Source of the DNA: Odontocerum albicorne
Lineage: Eukaryota > Arthropoda > Insecta > Trichoptera > Odontoceridae
Assembly: GCA_949825065.1 (NCBI GenBank)
Contig: OX463856.1
Span: forward strand, 596,702 to 660,701
Reading direction: 5' to 3'
DNA: 64,000 nt
The translations under genes and the position numbers were made by a program. The notes beneath the pieces are model-generated. The model saw nothing but the letters and a program-made list of their open reading frames with translations. It did not search any database and was not told where the DNA came from. Each line of letters starts with the position of its first letter. Position 1 is the first letter of the stretch. Below are positions 58,505-64,000 of the stretch, piece by piece.

Positions 58505-59700
58505 CTTATTTTGTTCCACATAACGGTGTACGTAGTGGTAGGATCGAACTGTATTAACTGTATAACATTCTTGTTCCACATAACGGTGTACGTGGTGGTA
58601 GGATCGAACTGTATTAACTGTATAACATTCTTGTTCCACATAACGGTGTACGTGGTGGTAGGATCGAACTGTATTACCTGTATAACATTCTTGTTCCACA
58701 TAACGGTGTACGTGGTGGTAGGATCGAACTGTATTAACTGTATAACATTCTTGTTCCACATAACGGTGTACGTGGTGGTAGGATCGAACTGTATTACCTG
58801 TATAACATTCTTGTTCCACATAACGGTGTACGTGGTGGTAGGATCGAACTGTATTAACTGTATAACATTCTTGTTCCACATAACGGTGTACGTGGTGGTA
58901 GGATCGAACTGTATTACCTGTATAACATTCTTGTTCCACATAACGGTGTACGTGGTGGTAGGATCGAACTGTATTAACTGTATAACATTCTTGTTCCACA
59001 TAACGGTGTACGTGGTGGTAGGATCGAACTGTATTAACTGTATAACATTCTTGTTCCACATAACGGTGTACGTGGTGGTAGGATCGAACTGTATTAACTG
59101 TATAACATTCTTGTTCCACATAACGGTGTACGTGGTGGTAGGATCGAACTGTATTAACTGTATAACATTCTTGTTCCACATAACGGTGTACGTGGTGGTA
59201 GGATCGAACTGTATTAACTGTATAACATTCTTGTTCCACATAACGGTGTACGTGGTGGTAGGATCGAACTGTGTTAACTGTATAACATTCTTGTTCCACA
59301 TAACGGTGTACGTGGTGGTAGGATCGAACTGTATTACCTGTATAACATTCTTGTTCCACATAACGGTGTACGTGGTGGTAGGATCGAACTGTATTAACTG
59401 TATAACATTCTTGTTCCACATAACGGTGTACGTGGTGGTAGGATCGAACTGTATTAACTGTATAACATTCTTGTTCCACATAACGGTGTACGTGGTGGTA
59501 GGATCGAACTGTATTAACTGTATAACATTCTTGTTCCACATAATGGTGTACGTGGTGGTAGGATCGAACTGTATTAACTGTATAACATTCTTGTTCCACA
59601 TAACGGTGTACGTGGTGGTAGGATCGAACTGTATTAACTGTATAACATTCTTGTTCCACATAACGGTGTACGTGGTGGTAGGATTGAACTGTACATTCTT
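58505..59700. repeat. 60-bp satellite, about 20 near-identical units
   Basis: Every 60 bases the unit GTTCCACATAACGGTGTACG with TGGTGGTAGGATCGAACTGT and a spacer recurs. ATTAACTG and ATTACCTG variants alternate in the first half. Because 60 is divisible by three, at least three frames (both strands) stay open for more than 400 codons; these are artefacts. The single-copy ancestor is the palindrome at 31979-32029. Confidence 0.97.
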
Positions 59701-60296
59701 AGGGATGTACCGACCAATTTGCTAATCTGGTGGCGACAAAATACAGTTTTGCTGCATTCGAAGTTTTCAATGAAAGTACTAGCCACTTGCTGAGATGTCT
59801 GAGGTATTTTATAAACACTACACACATACATATCATATATTTTACTTTATTTGATTTTATTACAATGGTCTTTAATCGACCATTAAAAAAGGTTATAAAA
59901 GTAAAACTCTAGTGTTTAAAGTACGCACGTTTAGTTTATTACAAGAATTTTAAGTGCGCACGTTTATAAAAACTTATCACGAAAGTTATAAACATTTACA
60001 TGAATCATTTACAAAAATATATCAAAAATCATTACACGCGTACAACTTTTAAATGCATTAAGACCAAATATGACTTGAAACACTATCGACCGATTTTACA
60101 TGGAAGTTTTTGTACAAGAAGAGAAAACACGACAAATGGAATGTATGGAACGGATTATCGGAGAAACAGATTTGATTATTTTATCGTCCCGCTGTTTATT
60201 TACGGAATGAGGCCATTTTAAGACATTATTACTCTCAATACTTTCTTCTCGTTCTATAAAAGCTTCATGAATGATCAGATCTGGTTGTCAGGTGAC

Positions 60297-60464
60297 TTAA
60301 TGGTGTTCATCAGAACAGTCCTCCCGCAGAGATTGCTCGATGAAGGCATCCATATTGTTGTACGCAGTCTGGTTACTAGCAAGACAGTAGTTTCGCATCC
60401 TATTGCCGAGAGTGCCGCAACAGCACCGTTTCAACTTGCGCGATTTCGCGAAAATGTTCAACAT
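60297..60464 (-). CDS. B': isolated B-type last exon
   Basis: 168 nt, acceptor TTGTTTCAG and TAA stop intact. Differs from gene B's last exon by few changes (Ile-Glu for Ile-Lys near DAFI). RCCCGTL and REDCSDEHH preserved. No other B-type exon is found up to 64000, so it may be an orphan exon or belong to a gene continuing beyond the window. Confidence 0.65.
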   Translation of the reverse strand: MLNIFAKSRKLKRCCCGTLGNRMRNYCLASNQTAYNNMDAFIEQSLREDCSDEHH

Positions 60465-60719
60465 CTGAAACAAGAAGCACATGTAATGTATCAAGATTGA
60501 ATTGAATTTTTTTTAGCTGTATTTCTATAACCATTTTGATTAAACAGAATGATTTAACACATAAATATATAAAATTTAACACAAAAAATAAAATAAAAAT
60601 GACAGGCCTTTTTCGCTTTATAAAAGCATTATCAAACTGTTATTTTTATATGTAGATTTTTTCCATAATGAATGTTAAACTATTCTGTTTATAAATATAA
60701 ATAAATTAATTTCCCAAAA

Positions 60720-60870
60720 ACTAAATACATCACATTTATCTACAAGAACTCAAGCACCTACAAATACGAGTACATCACATTTAGCATATCTACACGAACT
60801 CTACCACCTACAAATACATCACATTTAGCATATCTACAAGAACTCAAGCACCTACAAATAAATACATAAC
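60720..60870. repeat. 44-bp minisatellite, about 3 copies
   Basis: Short counterpart of 33057-33375. One unit carries an added CGAGTA (AAATACGAGTACATC against AAATACATC). Confidence 0.9.
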
Positions 60871-60894
60871 ACTGCACACCCATGACTGACTGTA

Positions 60895-61527
60895 GTTGTG
60901 TTTCTTTGGAAAGGGTTGATATAGTAAAGTACTTCGGAATTTATGTTGATCAGTTCCATTGTTGGGAAGTCCATATTTAACACTTTGAGCACAAAAATCA
61001 GAAAACTAGGATACATATTTCGTATGATTCAAAATGTGCTCAGTGAAAATATTCTTAAAAGTATATACTTCGCCTTATGTCAGTCAGCACTTTCCTACGG
61101 TATATCAGTTTGGGTGGGATGCACCGTAACCCAAAAGCACATATTACAGGTTTACCAAAAATTGATTGTGAAAATAATTAGTAAATTTCCTGCCCGGTAT
61201 CCCACGGCGGAGCTTTTCAGAGAGTATCGGGTCCTGAACATAGCGACTTTGCATCTCAAATCCATTCTCTGGCACTACCATCGAGAGGAAGGGAAGATGC
61301 AGACTCAGCAGAGACACATGACACGCATGGCAACTAATGAAATGTTCACCATCCCTAGAGTTAAAACCTCTTTTGTTAAAAGGCAATATGCTTATTTGGC
61401 TCCCATGACGTACAATGGTGTGCCAAATTCAATAAAGATAAAGGAAAGAAAACCATTTAGAGAGTCGATCGGAGAGTGGTTGTTATTGCGACAGGATTTT
61501 GAGTACTTGGGCTTTCAGAATGAATGA
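60895..61527 (+). mobile_element. Jockey-like LINE RT C-terminus, mostly open copy
   Basis: Open for 194 codons from 60943: STKIRKLGYIFRMIQNV, LSYGISVWVGCT, ARYPTAELFREYRVLNI, TRMATNEMFTIPRVKTSF, PMTYNGVPNSIKIKERKPF, TGA. The upstream RT is missing, so it cannot be active on its own. Confidence 0.85.
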
Positions 61528-61960
61528 CGTGTGGAAAATATTTGTGTGGGCTCTTGGGTGTGGGTTTCTTCTTGTTGTTTTGATTTTTGTGTTAATTTTT
61601 ATTAATATGATTGTGTGCGGTATATTATGGGATGAAAATTTTTGGATTTATTTTTGGTTTTACTGTTGTTTTTATTCTTATGATTGTGTGCGGTATATTG
61701 TGGGATGAACAAGTTTGGTCTTTCTGGAGTGATGATGTGTGAAGAGTTTGATTCCGCATGATGTTTCCAGTTGTAATTGAGTGTCACTGTTTATCAGGTT
61801 GATGAGAACGTGCAACGGGGTTTTGTTTTTATGTAATCAAAAATCGGAAAGAAGTATCGATTTATTTTTTCATGCTAAATATCCTCAGTGAGATACAGGC
61901 AAAATCCTAGTTTACTGGGGACACGACAAATGAAAGGCGACAAACCCAGATCTTGATATA
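61528..61960 (+). mobile_element. LINE 3' tail
   Basis: T- and G-rich tail (TTATTAATATGATTGTGTGC repeated) matching 34050-34480 downstream of the other copy. Confidence 0.6.
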
Positions 61961-62204
61961 AATAAATAAGGTGAGCGTAATACGAGTATAACCCAATCAT
62001 CAATATAAATCAGGTGAGCCCCATAAATTCAATTGTCACGGGGGATGAAATTATGGTTTTGTACCATGATATTCTTCATGAGTCCCATCTAGCACGTCGT
62101 GGTGTCCCTTCTAAATAAATTTAATACATTGTCAAAATATTTTCGGGGAAAATAATCACTAACGTGACACTTTTATTATGCATTTGATTAAATTATTTAT
62201 AAAA

Positions 62205-62385
62205 AGGTGTTGGCAGGAGGCAAATCTCCTGGTTCCGCAATATACGTGATTAGACTGGTATAAGGAGCGTTGGGGATCTTTTTCGGGCTGCCGGGGACAA
62301 ATATGCCTACTCTCAGGTGATATTTAACGTTGGGGGGACCTAACATGACACAAGGAAGAAGAAGATATTGGGATACAATTTATCC
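62205..62385 (+). mobile_element. LINE 3' end insertion
   Basis: GTGTTGGCAGGAGGCAAATC then AACGTTGGGGGGACCTAACA and a GAAGAAGAAG tail: the end of the LINE seen at 15930-16790. It interrupts the duplicated block and is absent from the matching place near 10150. Confidence 0.65.
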
Positions 62386-63376
62386 TAAATGTAAAAACGA
62401 ATGCTGGAAGATGCACATACTTAATTTTCCTGATATTCGTTTGTGATATGATAGCTCTCAACATACCCGAATTGGCGATGCGGACACATTGTACAGCATT
62501 GCAGGAAACGCCACTATCTTTGGCCCCATTTATTGAGGTTTCAGGTAAGGAATAACAGAGTAGGCTCGAAACTTGCAGCCAATCATCACACGTGTTGGAA
62601 ATACTACATCATGTGGAAAAGTAACAATGCTCGCACAAGTCTAGCGCGTTCGCGTGTTGTCACCAAACTGACTAATTTACCAAACGGAGATCACCATTTT
62701 TATTTCTTTTTCGAGGACCACGTGAGTTCCACTCTTGAACCCGGGATGGAAGTCATGCAGCTTAACAACAAAGTCTTGGAGTTAATTAGCCAAACACTTC
62801 AAGGGCATATGTACTCATCGTTAGGCTATAACAGTAACTTCACAATATATTTGTTTTAAATGAACATGGCATTTTTTTTTATTGTATGTTATTTTATTTT
62901 CTTTCGATGGTCAAATGACCTTTTTATTATCGATGATGAGTAATCAAAATTATATGAACGTCCATACAACTCCTATATTGATTTCTCAATATATGCAATC
63001 TCGTTATGCCAGTGTTCGAATATTTTAGCGTACACTTCACTATAGCACAAAAAATATTTTCCATGTTACCACCAAGGAACGTGCTACATGACAAGCGAAG
63101 TCAGTTCCTGATTGTTTAACTTGGTTACATATGATTTTATGAATATTCTGTAAATAAAATATGAGGGAAAATAAAACAATTCAAATTTTTCAAAATTTAT
63201 TTATAAGAATTTTTCATACAAAATAATTGATCATACAATTTTTACATCTAATTTCCATTACATATTCCCACTGTGGCTGTTGACATATATTATAAAGATT
63301 ATTCTAGTCATTAACTGAAATTGTGTTATAAAATCAAATGTATATAGTATATCATATATTTACATCATTTTGCAAC

Positions 63377-63544
63377 TCATGGAGGACAAGTGGAGCAATT
63401 TTCTCCGAGGAACTCGCTGATCACAGTCTTGGCGTTGTTGAACGCCGTCTGGTTATTGAGCGAACACAGCGACTCGAACTTAGAGGCCAGTCGGGAGCAG
63501 CAGCACCGACTGGTGTTGGCGGACTGCATAAATATGTTCAACAA
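63377..63544 (-). CDS. D: A-type last exon, intact
   Basis: 168 nt, acceptor ATTTTCCAG, TGA stop. Reads LLNIFMQSANTSRCCCSRL, KFESLCSL, FNNAKTVISEFLGENCSTC. Upstream exons would lie beyond 64000. All cysteines are kept, which suggests a functional gene. Confidence 0.75.
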   Translation of the reverse strand: MLNIFMQSANTSRCCCSRLASKFESLCSLNNQTAFNNAKTVISEFLGENCSTCPP

Positions 63545-64000
63545 CTGGAAAATTAAACTTGGGATCAATCAAAGTACTTGTCGCAATGAAATTCTCGTTC
63601 CTTTAGAAACTTACACCTTTTGCAGTGCTATCAGTAGCTTAGTATCATAATCATAGCAGCATACTAAAAATGCGGTAGGATTATCAAGATCTTAGATATA
63701 AAGTTGGTAAAAAAATACCAGAGATTGACTGAGATGAAGTCTTGAGTGCATTCCCATCTAATCACCCATCCCATTTACGATTATCAAACCAAAATAACCT
63801 CGAAGTTTTAGACTGATCATTAAACAGCACATGGAAAACTGGGAATCGCAGTGAATATTGCTATACTTTAACTCGTATCAAAAATTGACACACACACACT
63901 TTAAATATATGGATAAATATTTATGAACATTTTTAATACAACCGTGTTTATGGTTAATATTATTATATAGGAAAGGAGGAGATTGTAAAACAGAATAAAA

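Larger units (their letters stand above)
59640..61960. repeat. Segmental duplicate of 31990-34480
   Basis: Collinear with gene B's 3' end and last intron: flank, last exon, short 44-bp array, Jockey fragment, LINE tail. Confidence 0.88.
62080..64000. repeat. Segmental duplication block, copy 4
   Basis: Aligns with 10050-13750 through the 22-bp array trace, the gene X neighbourhood, one 68-bp unit and the A-type last exon. Runs off the window. Confidence 0.85.

Noticed and set aside
58310..59661. Long 420-449 residue minus frames and a 409-residue plus frame
   Set aside because: Produced by a 60-bp satellite whose length is divisible by three.

Overview
The window is AT-rich, intron-containing eukaryotic DNA full of decayed transposons. 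It is almost certainly from an insect and most likely from a moth or butterfly. The support is the kind of non-LTR retrotransposon debris: RTE-, Jockey- and CR1-like reverse transcriptase tails with WxGHI/VxRM, GRPPxRW and FxQQW signatures, a Penelope element, mariner relics and tRNA-headed SINEs. The species call is inference. There is no bacterial-style gene organisation, and most long open frames are satellite or transposon artefacts.

Host coding content is one tandem gene family on the minus strand, which I do not recognise. Joining exons by hand gives two nearly complete genes. Gene B (about 45.5 to 32.6 kb) has six exons, a signal-peptide exon and 296 residues. Gene A (about 22.0 to 13.1 kb) has five exons found, 284 residues, and no first exon found. 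Homologous exons 4 to 6 are exactly 156, 222 and 168 nt in both genes and every intron phase agrees. The proteins share a PCKxC start, an IGCKG box and an RCCC box. They have 12 cysteines in common, and each has two extra, giving 14 apiece. Four more partial loci lie in the window: A' (28.2-29.3 kb, broken), C (46.0-47.1 kb, broken), B' (60.3-60.5 kb, last exon only) and D (63.4-63.5 kb, last exon, continuing off the window). A second small unidentified coding exon (X) lies downstream of A and again downstream of A'.

The layout is a mosaic of segmental duplications. 1-16.3 kb recurs at 22.2-31.7 kb. Parts of it recur at 46.0-49.3 kb and 62.1-64.0 kb. 32.0-34.4 kb recurs at 59.7-61.9 kb, and 2.8-5.0 kb recurs in 49.4-52.0 kb. 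The copies differ by insertions, deletions and local satellite growth. Many tandem arrays occur (units of about 22, 31, 33, 37, 44, 53, 60, 68, 68, 73 and 148 bp). Some are single-copy in one duplicate and amplified in another.

The most interesting points are: (1) the uncharacterised secreted 14-cysteine family with birth-and-death copies; (2) a strong excess of the 8-mer TACGAGTA/TACTCGTA, where aligned duplicates show clean CGAGTA insertions at TA, like excision scars of a TA-targeting element; (3) six hammerhead-ribozyme-like motifs, two of them in the inverted ends of the Penelope copy; (4) satellites with dimeric order or a palindromic single-copy seed.
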